A stretch of DNA of 64,000 bases, from contig NZ_KQ947988.1 of assembly GCF_001513975.1 (NCBI RefSeq), positions 186,001 to 250,000 of the forward strand, in the 5' to 3' direction. Below the pieces are notes generated by a model. That model was given only the letters and a program-made list of their open reading frames with translations, was not told the origin of the DNA and searched no databases. Both the position numbers and the translations under genes were made by a program. The DNA is from Streptomyces curacoi. GTDB taxonomy: Bacteria > Actinomycetota > Actinomycetes > Streptomycetales > Streptomycetaceae. Of this stretch, positions 42,743 to 52,220 are shown piece by piece. Each line of letters opens with the position of its first letter. The stretch's first letter is position 1.

Positions 42743-43603
42743 TCACGCCGGCCGCAAGTGCACGATGTCGCCCGCCCCCACGGGCTCCTGTACCCCTTCT
42801 CCGGTCGCCAGCACGAGCCGTCCGTCCCCGTCGATCGCCACGGCCTCCCCCGTGACCGACCGCTCCCCCGGCAGTTCGGCCCGCACCACCCTCCCCAGGG
42901 TCGCGCACCCCGCCGCATACGTCTCCTGGAGCCCGCTCACCACCGGGTCCCCGGCCGCGGCCCGCCACTGCCCGTACAGCTGCTCCAGCGACCGCAGCAC
43001 CCCCCGCAGCAGCGGATCCCGGTCCGTGCTCACGGCCCCGGCCAGCGTCAGCGACCCCGCCTGGGGTACCGGCAGCTCCTCCGCACGCAGCGTGACATTG
43101 ATGCCGACGCCGATGACGACCCCCTCGCTCCCGGCCCGCTCCGCCAGGATGCCGCCGGCCTTGCGTTCCTCTCCGCCGACGGTCACCAGCAGGTCGTTGG
43201 GCCACTTGAGTGCCGTATCGACGCCCGCGGCGCGCGACAGGCCCGTCGCCACGGCGACCCCCGTGAGCAGCGGCAGCCATCCCCACCGGGCCACCGGTAC
43301 CTCGGCCGGGTTCAGCAGCACGGAGAAGAACAGCCCGGAGCGCGCCGGTGCCGTCCAGTTCCGCTCCAGCCGCCCACGGCCGGCCGTCTGCTCCTCGGCG
43401 ATCAGGACCGTGCCCTCCCCGGCCTTGCCCTCGGTCGCCAGGTCCACCAGGTCGGTGTTGGTGGAACCGGTGCGCGCCACCACCTCCACCTCGCGCCACA
43501 GTCCGCCCTCCCGCACCAGCCCGCGCCGCAGCGCGGCGGCGTTCAGCGGCGGGCGGTCCAGGTCGGACCAACGGCTGTCGTCTGATGCATCTCGTGGCGT
43601 CAT
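42743..43603 (-). CDS. birA: Biotin--[acetyl-CoA-carboxylase] ligase
   Basis: 286 residues from ATG 43601-43603. Activates biotin to biotinyl-AMP and attaches it to the carboxylase lysine. Motifs: STNTDL near the start, TAGRGRLERNW (biotinyl-AMP binding loop), LKWPNDLLV with the catalytic lysine, and GVGINV. It lacks the N-terminal DNA-binding domain of E. coli BirA, so it is not a repressor. Divergent from pccB; its target AccA2 is encoded 5 kb away. The start follows TAGGGT at 7 nt, with no ribosome site, suggesting a leaderless mRNA. Confidence 0.93.
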   Translation of the reverse strand: MTPRDASDDSRWSDLDRPPLNAAALRRGLVREGGLWREVEVVARTGSTNTDLVDLATEGKAGEGTVLIAEEQTAGRGRLERNWTAPARSGLFFSVLLNPAEVPVARWGWLPLLTGVAVATGLSRAAGVDTALKWPNDLLVTVGGEERKAGGILAERAGSEGVVIGVGINVTLRAEELPVPQAGSLTLAGAVSTDRDPLLRGVLRSLEQLYGQWRAAAGDPVVSGLQETYAAGCATLGRVVRAELPGERSVTGEAVAIDGDGRLVLATGEGVQEPVGAGDIVHLRPA

Positions 43604-43713
43604 GCAAGCCACCCTAGGTGTGGTAAACGCCGCACTGCTGTTTCGTAGGCACGCCACTACGCTACGGATGAGTAACCGTCCCCCCTTTTGAGCAGGCAGG
43701 GAGCGCCATCCCG

Positions 43714-45327
<1,614 letters not shown>

Positions 45328-45344
45328 GCCTGCTGGGAGCCGTC

Positions 45345-45554
45345 ATGAACATCAAGGTCCTACGGGGCAACCCGACACCGGAGGAGCTGGCCGCCGCACT
45401 GGCGGTGGTCCGCGCCCGCGCCGCGGCGGCGAACACCCTGCCGTCCGGCGCTCCCGCCGCGCGCGACTCCTGGTCCGACCCGTCCCGCATCGCGGCCCGG
45501 CGCCTGCCGCAGCCGGGTCCGACGACGTGGGCGCGTACGTACTGGCCCGGTTAG
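45345..45554 (+). CDS. pccE: Acyl-CoA carboxylase epsilon subunit
   Basis: 69 residues from ATG 45345, with GGGAG upstream. Small subunit that stimulates actinobacterial acyl-CoA carboxylases by bridging alpha and beta subunits. Family marks: the start KVLRGNPTPEELAAALAVV and the conserved end SRIAARRLPQPGPTTWARTY. Its stop codon lies inside a hairpin terminator shared with the convergent SGNH gene. Confidence 0.92.
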   Translation: MNIKVLRGNPTPEELAAALAVVRARAAAANTLPSGAPAARDSWSDPSRIAARRLPQPGPTTWARTYWPG

Positions 45555-45578
45555 GGCCTGTCCGGCGGACAGGCCCTA
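45552..45578. terminator. Shared terminator overlapping two stop codons
   Basis: 12-bp arms TAGGGCCTGTCC (45552-45563) and GGACAGGCCCTA (45567-45578) around GGC. The left arm begins with the pccE TAG and the right arm ends with the TAG (reverse strand) of the SGNH gene, so one inverted repeat supplies both stops and both terminators. Confidence 0.85.
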
Positions 45579-46706
45579 GAGAGCCATCGACAGGGCTTGG
45601 GCCATCACCTCGTACCCGGCGTCGTTCGGGTGCAGGTGATCGCCGAAGTCGTACGACGGGCGCAGCCGATCCGGATCCACCGGGTCGGCCAGCGCCCGGT
45701 TCAGGTCCACCACCGCGTCGTACTCACCCGAGCAGCGGATCCACTCGTTCAGCTCGTGACTCACCTTGGCCGCGTGCTCACCCCAGTGGTCCGAGCCCCC
45801 GAACGGCAGCAGTGTGCAGCCGATCACCCTCAGCCCGGCCGCCCTGCCCTGCCGTATCAACTCCCGATGGCCGACGATGAGTTCCGCGGCCTCCACCACG
45901 GGCGCCGGCTGATACGTCGGCTGCTCGTCCGTCTCGCTGAAGCCGATGTCGTTCAGGCCCAGCAGGACGACGAGGGTGTCCACGCCGGGCTGGTCGAGGA
46001 CGTCCCGGCGCAACCGGTGGACGCCCTTCTCCCCGTACCACGCCGAATCGTTGAGCAGCAGGTTCCCGCCGATCCCGGCGTTGAGGACGGGCCGCCCCGT
46101 GCGCTCGGCGAGCGCGTCCGACCAGCGCCGGTTCGCGCCCGGTGTCGAACCGAACCCGTCCGTGATCGAGTCGCCGAAGAGGGCGACGGCGTCCGTGCGT
46201 CCGGCGTCGACCTCCACCGCGGACAGGAAGTACCAGGACTGCGTCGCCGCGTCGAAGCCCGCGCCGCCGGTGTCCGCCGACAGGTCGCCCTCGCCCCGGT
46301 AACTGGTCGTGAAGGCCTGGGCGTGGAAGGTCGCGGGGCCGGTGGTGGCGTCGAAGTGGAGGGTGACGGTCACCGAGTCCCCGGCGGCGACCGCCAGGCG
46401 GACGTCGTCGCTGACCAGCTCCCCGTGCGGCGGTATCTCGGCCGCGCCCAAGCCCCCGAAGGTGAGCCGCGTGAGCGACTGAGGCCGCACGGCGGCCCCG
46501 ACGGCCGTACGCCCCACGCTCGCGGCGGCGACCCGGACGGGCGAGGTGCCGTACGCGTGCGAGAGCCGTACCCGCACCCGGCCGCCACCCGCCGAGAGCC
46601 GTGCGACCTGCCGCAGTGACCGGCGCCAGAAGCCCTCGCGGGACCAGTTGGGTGTGAAGCCCTCGCTGGGCGGCTGAGGTGCGGCGGTCCAGGCAGCGGT
46701 GAACAT
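45576..46706 (-). CDS. SGNH/GDSL hydrolase
   Basis: 376 residues from ATG 46704-46706, behind GGAGGATG. An N-terminal ~150-residue beta-sandwich (HAYGTSPVRVAAASVG, VTVTLHFDATTGPATFHAQA) is followed by the SGNH domain: ALFGDSITDGFGS with the nucleophile Ser, GIGGNLLL, LLGLNDIG, and the Asp/His pair in DHLHPNDAGY. This two-domain form is common for Streptomyces esterases acting on acylated sugars or polysaccharides. No signal peptide is evident, so it may be cytosolic. A 14-bp palindrome lies 29 bp before the start. Confidence 0.9.
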   Translation of the reverse strand: MFTAAWTAAPQPPSEGFTPNWSREGFWRRSLRQVARLSAGGGRVRVRLSHAYGTSPVRVAAASVGRTAVGAAVRPQSLTRLTFGGLGAAEIPPHGELVSDDVRLAVAAGDSVTVTLHFDATTGPATFHAQAFTTSYRGEGDLSADTGGAGFDAATQSWYFLSAVEVDAGRTDAVALFGDSITDGFGSTPGANRRWSDALAERTGRPVLNAGIGGNLLLNDSAWYGEKGVHRLRRDVLDQPGVDTLVVLLGLNDIGFSETDEQPTYQPAPVVEAAELIVGHRELIRQGRAAGLRVIGCTLLPFGGSDHWGEHAAKVSHELNEWIRCSGEYDAVVDLNRALADPVDPDRLRPSYDFGDHLHPNDAGYEVMAQALSMAL

Positions 46707-46734
46707 GGCACATCCTCCAAACGGAACTGAAGCC

Positions 46735-46748
46735 CCATTAGCTAATGG
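46735..46748. promoter_or_regulatory. 14-bp palindrome upstream of the SGNH gene
   Basis: Perfect inverted repeat CCATTAGCTAATGG in the gap between the divergent SGNH gene and the small membrane protein. A/T-rich for this genome and MarR-like in character; a repressor operator is plausible. Confidence 0.5.
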
Positions 46749-46773
46749 AACCGTAGCACCGTTTGAGGGAAGT

Positions 46774-46789
46774 TGAGTACGCGTACTCA
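46774..46789. promoter_or_regulatory. 16-bp palindrome upstream of the small membrane protein
   Basis: Perfect inverted repeat TGAGTACGCGTACTCA, 26 bp after the CCATTAGCTAATGG palindrome. Its TGAGTAC half-site resembles the GAGTGAGTACTC centre of the TetR operator at 26128, though the spacing differs. Confidence 0.45.
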
Positions 46790-46825
46790 GGCGCCGCCGA
46801 GCAACCCCGACGGACGATGGAAGGC

Positions 46826-46954
46826 ATGCTGTGGTCCGACCCCGAGAACGAGCCGCCGAAGGAACTGCGCGAGATGCAGGAGATGTTGCGGCGGCTGGGC
46901 GTTCTCATGGCGCTGGCCATGGTGCTCGCGATGATCGTGATCGGACTGAGGTGA
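46826..46954 (+). CDS. Short single-pass membrane protein
   Basis: 42 residues from ATG 46826 behind GGAAGG; ATG 46817 or TTG 46763 would lengthen it. MLWSDPENEPPKELREMQEM forms an acidic amphipathic head, and LGVLMALAMVLAMIVIGL is a transmembrane helix at the extreme C-terminus. A tail-anchored-like micro-protein; function unknown. It precedes maf by 31 bp and may share its transcript. Confidence 0.65.
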   Translation: MLWSDPENEPPKELREMQEMLRRLGVLMALAMVLAMIVIGLR

Positions 46955-46985
46955 GTCCGGCCGGACACGCCGATACGCTGACCGC

Positions 46986-47606
46986 ATGACTGATCAGCCC
47001 CGCCGTCGACTCGTCCTCGCCTCCCAGTCCCCCGCCCGGCTCAACCTGCTCCGGCAGGCGGGCCTGGACCCCGAGGTCATCGTGAGCGGTGTCGACGAGG
47101 ACGCCGTCACCGCGCCCACCCCCGCCGAGCTGGCGCTGGCCCTGGCCGAGGCGAAGGCCTCCGTCGTGGCGGCCAAGCCGGAGGTCAAGGGCGCGATCGT
47201 GATCGGCTGCGACTCGGTCCTCGACCTGGACGGCCAGGCCCTGGGCAAGCCGGCCGACGCCGAGGAGGCCACGGCCCGCTGGAAGTCGATGCGCGGCCGG
47301 GCGGGCACCCTGCAGACCGGCCACTGCGTCTACGACACCCTGACCGGCCGGTACACCTCCGCCACCGCCTCCACGGTCGTCCGCTTCGGCGAGCCGACCG
47401 ACGAGGAGATCGCCGCGTACGTCGCCTCCGGCGAACCCCTCTACGTCGCCGGAGCGTTCACCCTCGACGGCCGCTCGGCCCCGTTCATCGACGGCATCGA
47501 CGGCGACCACGGCAATGTGATCGGCATCAGCCTGCCGCTGGTGCGGCGACTGCTGGCGCAACTGGGCATCGGCATCACGGAGTTGTGGGCGCCGGCCCAG
47601 GGGTGA
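46986..47606 (+). CDS. maf: Maf-type nucleotide pyrophosphatase
   Basis: 206 residues from ATG 46986. Hydrolyses non-canonical or selected nucleoside triphosphates to monophosphates. LASQSPARLNLLRQAGL at the start, GCDSVLDLDGQALGKP and GDHGNVIGISLPLVRRLL are family signatures. Its position between the carboxylase beta/epsilon genes and the alpha gene is conserved in mycobacteria. The 3' end overlaps the convergent membrane protein gene by 32 bp. Confidence 0.92.
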   Translation: MTDQPRRRLVLASQSPARLNLLRQAGLDPEVIVSGVDEDAVTAPTPAELALALAEAKASVVAAKPEVKGAIVIGCDSVLDLDGQALGKPADAEEATARWKSMRGRAGTLQTGHCVYDTLTGRYTSATASTVVRFGEPTDEEIAAYVASGEPLYVAGAFTLDGRSAPFIDGIDGDHGNVIGISLPLVRRLLAQLGIGITELWAPAQG

Positions 47607-48090
47607 CCGGGGAACCGCCGGCCGAGGAGCCGCCGGCCGAGGAGTCTTCGTCGCCCTGGCCCCCGTCGGGAGCGGCGCCGGCGGGCTCCCCGGGCCCGGC
47701 CTGGGCGTCGTACGTCATCAGCAGCAGCACGACGAGGGCCAGCACGACGACCATGAACAGGAACGCCGTCCAGCCCACCAGCCCCCAGGCGAACGCCCCC
47801 AGCAGCCCGTGCACCACGGCCGCGCTGATCAGCAGGATGCGGCCGAAGCCGGCCGGGGCGCGGTCGCGCAGGGCCACGAGCAGGGCGACGAGGCCGCACA
47901 GCGCGAAGTAGCCGCCGAAGACCAGGCCGCCGGCCTTCGAGGACACCGACATGACGTCAGGATCCAGTCCGGCCAGGGACATGTCCTGACGGTCGACCAC
48001 GACCCCGAGGAACCACTGCAGCGCCGCGATGCCGAGGCCCTCGGCGAAGAGCACGACAGCCACGATCCACGCCACCGGCCTGCGCACCAC
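47575..48090 (-). CDS. Four-helix membrane protein with acidic/proline C-tail
   Basis: 171 residues from GTG 48088-48090 (a second GTG follows directly). Transmembrane segments: WIVAVVLFAEGLGIAALQWF, GGYFALCGLVALLVALR, LLISAAVVHGLLGAFAWGLV, FLFMVVVLALVVLLLM; then a Gly/Ala/Pro/Ser-rich cytosolic tail. No known family. The C-terminal tail is encoded in the 32 bp overlapping the maf end, an unusual convergent overlap that both genes seem to tolerate because the tail is low-complexity. Confidence 0.8.
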   Translation of the reverse strand: MVRRPVAWIVAVVLFAEGLGIAALQWFLGVVVDRQDMSLAGLDPDVMSVSSKAGGLVFGGYFALCGLVALLVALRDRAPAGFGRILLISAAVVHGLLGAFAWGLVGWTAFLFMVVVLALVVLLLMTYDAQAGPGEPAGAAPDGGQGDEDSSAGGSSAGGSPVTPGPAPTTP

Positions 48091-48452
48091 CGGTCCCCAC
48101 CCACTTCCGAGCCCGCGCTGTTACTCCAAGTACGTTCGAGACATCGCGAACGCTACTAACGGGTAAACCCAGGGACAAGGGTTCGGGCGGGAGCAAAGAA
48201 CCGTTGGGCCATTCGTAGGGATTCCACAAAGAAACCGAGTGGCCCGCAGCACGTGATGACAGAGACCTTGACCACAGCGGAGGGCTAGGGTTTTCCGGGA
48301 CAGACCTGCGTGCCAAGGCACGACATGGGATTTCGCGGGTCGAGCGAGCCTGGAATCACGCTCCGTGTGGGCAAGCTCACCATTGGGGACGGGTCGAAGT
48401 GCCGTGTCGGCAGTCCCTAAACTCGGCTTGTTTCAAGGAGGGAGCCTCAATC
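48091..48452. other. Gene-free divergent promoter region of accA2
   Basis: 362 bp, less G/C-rich than its surroundings. Contains TTGACC (48268-48273), TAGGGT (48286-48291) and CTAAACT just before the gene (TAAACT near 48419), but no pair at standard spacing. The ribosome site AAGGAGGGAGCC precedes accA2. No repeat or RNA gene recognised. Confidence 0.55.
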
Positions 48453-50228
48453 GTGCGCAAGGTGCTCATCGCCAACCGTGGCGAAATCGCTGTCCGCGTG
48501 GCCCGGGCCTGCCGGGACGCCGGTATCGCGAGCGTGGCCGTATACGCCGACCCGGACCGGGACGCTCTGCATGTCCGCGCCGCGGATGAGGCGTTCGCCC
48601 TGGGCGGTGACACCCCGGCCACCAGCTACCTGGACATCGACAAGGTCCTCAAAGCGGCGCGCGAGTCCGGGGCGGACGCGATCCACCCCGGCTACGGCTT
48701 CCTGTCGGAGAACGCCGACTTCGCCCAGGCCGTCCTGGACGCCGGGCTGATCTGGATCGGCCCGCCGCCGCAGGCCATCCGCGACCTCGGCGACAAGGTG
48801 GCCGCCCGGCACATCGCCCAGCGCGCCGGCGCCCCGCTGGTGGCCGGCACGCCCGACCCCGTCTCCGGCGCCGAGGAGGTCGTCGCCTTCGCCGAGGAGC
48901 ACGGCCTGCCGATCGCCATCAAGGCCGCCTTCGGTGGTGGCGGACGCGGCCTGAAGGTCGCCCGCACCCTCGAAGAGGTCCCCGAGCTGTACGACTCCGC
49001 GGTGCGCGAGGCCGTCGCCGCCTTCGGCCGCGGCGAGTGCTTCGTCGAGCGCTACCTGGACAAGCCGCGGCACGTCGAGACCCAGTGCCTCGCCGACCAG
49101 CACGGCAACGTCGTGGTGGTCTCCACCCGTGACTGCTCCCTCCAGCGCCGCCACCAGAAGCTGGTCGAGGAGGCGCCCGCGCCCTTCCTCTCCGACGAGC
49201 AGATCGCCGAGCTGTACTCGTCCTCCAAGGCCATCCTCAAGGAGGCCGGCTACGTCGGCGCCGGCACCGTCGAGTTCCTCGTCGGCCTCGACGGCACCAT
49301 CTCCTTCCTTGAGGTCAACACCCGCCTCCAGGTCGAGCACCCGGTCACCGAGGAGGTCTCCGGCATCGACCTGGTGCGCGAGATGTTCCGCATCGCCGAC
49401 GGCGAGGAGCTCGGCTACGACGACCCGCCGCTGCGCGGCCACTCCTTCGAGTTCCGCATCAACGGCGAGGACCCCGGCCGCAACTTCCTCCCGGCCCCCG
49501 GCACGGTGACGAAGTTCGCCGCGCCGTCCGGCCCGGGCGTCCGTCTGGACGCGGGCGTGGAGTCCGGCAGCGTGATCGGCCCGGCCTGGGACTCCCTGCT
49601 GGCCAAGCTGATCGTCACCGGCGCCACCCGCGAGCAGGCCCTGCAGCGCGCCGCCCGCGCCCTGGAGGAGTTCCAGGTCGAGGGCATGGCCACGGCCATC
49701 CCGTTCCACCGCGCGGTGGTCAAGGACCCGGCGTTCGCGCCGGAGCTCACCGGCTCCGACGCGCCGTTCACGGTCCACACCCGCTGGATCGAGACCGAGT
49801 TCGTCAACGACATCAAGCCCTTCGCCGCCCCCGCCGACACCACGGAGGCGGAGGAGGAGGCCGGCCGCGAGACCGTCGTCGTCGAGGTCGGCGGCAAGCG
49901 CCTGGAGGTCTCCCTCCCGGCGTCCCTCGGGATGTCCCTGGCCCGCACCGGCCTCGCGGCCGGGGCCAAGCCCAAGCGCCGCGCGGCCAAGAAGTCCGGC
50001 CCCGTGGCCTCCGGCGACACCCTCGCCTCGCCGATGCAGGGCACCATCGTCAAGATCGCCGTGGAGGAGGGCCAGGAGGTCAAGGAGGGCGACCTGATCG
50101 TCGTCCTGGAGGCGATGAAGATGGAACAGCCCCTGAACGCGCACAAGTCCGGCACCATCAAGGGCCTGACCGCCGAGGTCGGCGCCTCCCTCACCTCGGG
50201 TGCCGCCATCTGCGAGATCAAGGACTGA
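48453..50228 (+). CDS. accA2: Acyl-CoA carboxylase alpha subunit (biotin carboxylase + BCCP)
   Basis: 591 residues from GTG 48453, behind AAGGAGGGAGCC. Carboxylates its own biotin using ATP and bicarbonate and feeds PccB. Biotin-carboxylase half: KVLIANRGEIAVRVARACRD, AAFGGGGRGLKVA (ATP-grasp loop), EVNTRLQVEHPVTE. A linker of about 70 residues leads to the biotinyl domain with EAMKMEQ; K556 is the biotinylation site. Length and layout match AccA2 of S. coelicolor. BirA, encoded at 42743, would modify it. Confidence 0.95.
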   Translation: MRKVLIANRGEIAVRVARACRDAGIASVAVYADPDRDALHVRAADEAFALGGDTPATSYLDIDKVLKAARESGADAIHPGYGFLSENADFAQAVLDAGLIWIGPPPQAIRDLGDKVAARHIAQRAGAPLVAGTPDPVSGAEEVVAFAEEHGLPIAIKAAFGGGGRGLKVARTLEEVPELYDSAVREAVAAFGRGECFVERYLDKPRHVETQCLADQHGNVVVVSTRDCSLQRRHQKLVEEAPAPFLSDEQIAELYSSSKAILKEAGYVGAGTVEFLVGLDGTISFLEVNTRLQVEHPVTEEVSGIDLVREMFRIADGEELGYDDPPLRGHSFEFRINGEDPGRNFLPAPGTVTKFAAPSGPGVRLDAGVESGSVIGPAWDSLLAKLIVTGATREQALQRAARALEEFQVEGMATAIPFHRAVVKDPAFAPELTGSDAPFTVHTRWIETEFVNDIKPFAAPADTTEAEEEAGRETVVVEVGGKRLEVSLPASLGMSLARTGLAAGAKPKRRAAKKSGPVASGDTLASPMQGTIVKIAVEEGQEVKEGDLIVVLEAMKMEQPLNAHKSGTIKGLTAEVGASLTSGAAICEIKD

Positions 50229-50260
50229 CCCGTACGCGGATTCTCCGTACGACATCCCGG

Positions 50261-50298
50261 GCGCCCGGCGGACTGAGCGATCAGCCCGCCGGGCGCCT
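50261..50298. terminator. Terminator after accA2
   Basis: 12-bp arms GGCGCCCGGCGG (50261-50272) and CCGCCGGGCGCC (50287-50298) with a 14-nt loop, 33 bp after the accA2 stop. Confidence 0.8.
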
Positions 50299-50447
50299 CG
50301 TTGCCGGTGTCCGGTGCGGGGGGGCTGCGAGGCCAGCCATCCACAGCCCGCACCCGGTCGGCACCGCACCCCCACGGCGACCGCCCGATGGCATGCTGAA
50401 CCCACGGGACAAGTACGGAACAAGTGCAGGAAGGGCAGGTGAACCCC

Positions 50448-51101
50448 ATGGCCCGGTCGCCGACAGGCATGCGCGCCGATGCCCGGCGCAACCACGAGCG
50501 CCTGCTCACCGAGGCCCGCTCCGCCTTCGCCGAGCACGGCACGGACGCGTCCCTGGAGGACGTGGCCCGCCGCGCGGGCGTCGGCATCGGCACCCTCTAC
50601 CGTCACTTCCCCAACCGCGACGCCCTGTTGAGCGCCCTCTTCGAGGACGCGGTCAGCGACCTGCTGACCCGCTCACGCGAGCTCCTGCACGCCCCGGAGC
50701 CCTGCGCGGCGCTCGTGACCTGGCTGCGCGAGATGGTCACGCACGCGGGCGAGTACCGCGGCCTGGCCAGATCCCTGATGTCCGTGTCGTACGACACCAC
50801 CTCGGCCCTGGCCCGGTGCAGCGGCCCGATCCGCGAGGCGGGCGGCGCACTGCTGGCGCGCGCCCAGGAGGCGGGGACGGTCCGCCCGGACGTGGCGATC
50901 GGCGACCTGCTCCAGCTCACCCACGCGATCGCGCTGGCGGCGGAGGAGACTCCGGGCGACCCGGAGTTGGCGGACAGGTTGCTGCACCTGACGCTGCGGG
51001 GGCTGAAACCCACCCAGGGGCGCGGGGAACCGCGCGACCAGCCACACACCACCCGCACCCGCACGACAACCCACGCCCCTACGGCGAACAGGCGAACCTA
51101 A
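50448..51101 (+). CDS. TetR-family regulator with repeat-derived C-tail
   Basis: 217 residues from ATG 50448, behind AGGTGA; GTG 50424 and GTG 50439 are alternatives. HTH: ARSAFAEHGTDASLEDVARR, then AGVGIGTLYRHFPNRDALL. The ligand-binding half continues to about LLHLTLRGLKPT. The last ~30 residues, QGRGEPRDQPHTTRTRTTT onward, are encoded by an inverted copy of dispersed repeat R2 (51012-51045) and are probably not part of the original fold. The stop overlaps the convergent DeoR gene by 4 bp. Confidence 0.9.
   Translation: MARSPTGMRADARRNHERLLTEARSAFAEHGTDASLEDVARRAGVGIGTLYRHFPNRDALLSALFEDAVSDLLTRSRELLHAPEPCAALVTWLREMVTHAGEYRGLARSLMSVSYDTTSALARCSGPIREAGGALLARAQEAGTVRPDVAIGDLLQLTHAIALAAEETPGDPELADRLLHLTLRGLKPTQGRGEPRDQPHTTRTRTTTHAPTANRRT
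51012..51045 (-). repeat. Dispersed repeat R2, copy 3 (inside a gene end)
   Basis: Reverse strand reads GGCTGGTCGCGCGGTTCCCC then GCGCCCCTGGG. Matches the copies at 31520 and 31623 apart from one or two bases. It forms the 3' end of the TetR coding sequence. Confidence 0.75.
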
Positions 51102-52054
51102 CGCCGCCGCAGATCGGCGACCCGGGCCCGTTCCCGTTCCCGCTCCGCACCCGGCCCCTGCTCACCCAGCACCGTCGCGGCCCTCAGCCCCCCGCCGGCG
51201 GCCCGCCGCGGTCCCGGCAGCGCGGGCCGCTGCCCACGGCGCGCCGGGACCTCGTCACCCCCCGAGGAGCCCGTCGCCCCGGCCACGGCGATCTGCACCC
51301 CCTGGTCGGCGAGGGCCTGGAGCTCGGTGTGGGCACGGTCGTCGTGGCCCGGCGGTTCGTCGGTGACCAGGCGGGTGATGACGTCCGTCGGCACCGTCTG
51401 GAACATCGTGTCCGTACCGAGCTTGGTGTGGTCGGCGAGGACGACGACCTCCGCGGCCGCCTGGACGAGGGCCCGGTCGACGGACGCCGAGAGCATGTTG
51501 GACGTGGACAGCCCGCGTTCGGCGGTCAGACCGCTCCCGGAGAGGAAGGCCCGCGACACCCGCAGCCCCTGGAGGGACTGCTCGGCACCGCTGCCGACCA
51601 GGGCGTAGTTCGAACCGCGGAGCGTACCGCCGGTCATCACGACCTCGACCCGGTTGGCATGGGCCAACGCCTGCGCCACCAGGAGGGAGTTGGTGACGAC
51701 GGTCAGACCGGGTACGCGCGCGAGCCGGCGTGCGAGCTCCTGGGTGGTGGTTCCCGCCCCGACGACGATCGCCTCGCCCTCCTCCACGAAGTTCGCGGCG
51801 AGGTCGGCGATGGCCGTCTTCTCGGCGGTCGCGAGATGTGACTTCTGCGGAAAGCCGGACTCCCGCGTGAACCCGCCCGGCAATACCGCACCGCCATGCC
51901 GGCGGTCGAGGAGTCCTTCTGCCTCCAGTGCGCGCACGTCCCGCCGTACGGTCACTTCGGAGGTCTGGACGACGCGGGCGAGCTCACGGAGCGACACCGC
52001 TCCGTTCGCTCGCACCATTTCGAGGATCAATTGGCGACGTTCTGCAGCGAACAC
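51098..52054 (-). CDS. DeoR-family regulator
   Basis: 318 residues from GTG 52052-52054. N-terminal winged helix (RRQLILEMVRANGAVSLREL, then VVQTSEVTVRRDVRALEAEG) and C-terminal sugar-phosphate-binding domain (EAIVVGAGTTTQELARRL, VTNSLLVAQAL, LADHTKLG). The last ~60 residues are arginine/glycine-rich and atypical. DeoR proteins usually sense phosphorylated sugars and repress their catabolism; the nearby deoxynucleoside genes make it a candidate regulator. The start follows TACTGT by 7 nt without a ribosome site, so its mRNA is probably leaderless. Confidence 0.9.
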   Translation of the reverse strand: MFAAERRQLILEMVRANGAVSLRELARVVQTSEVTVRRDVRALEAEGLLDRRHGGAVLPGGFTRESGFPQKSHLATAEKTAIADLAANFVEEGEAIVVGAGTTTQELARRLARVPGLTVVTNSLLVAQALAHANRVEVVMTGGTLRGSNYALVGSGAEQSLQGLRVSRAFLSGSGLTAERGLSTSNMLSASVDRALVQAAAEVVVLADHTKLGTDTMFQTVPTDVITRLVTDEPPGHDDRAHTELQALADQGVQIAVAGATGSSGGDEVPARRGQRPALPGPRRAAGGGLRAATVLGEQGPGAERERERARVADLRRR

Positions 52055-52220
52055 GAAACTGACAGTAACCCCAACGACCGTCTGGTTTCAGCAGTTTGCG
52101 CCGAATAACAGAAGTTGTTCGCACGCGAGGGCGAGAAGTGGTATAGGGCCTAGTCCGGCCGACTATGCCGTACGCATGCTCGACAACTCCCCGTGACCAG
52201 CGAGGAGTCGGTTCCGGCCG

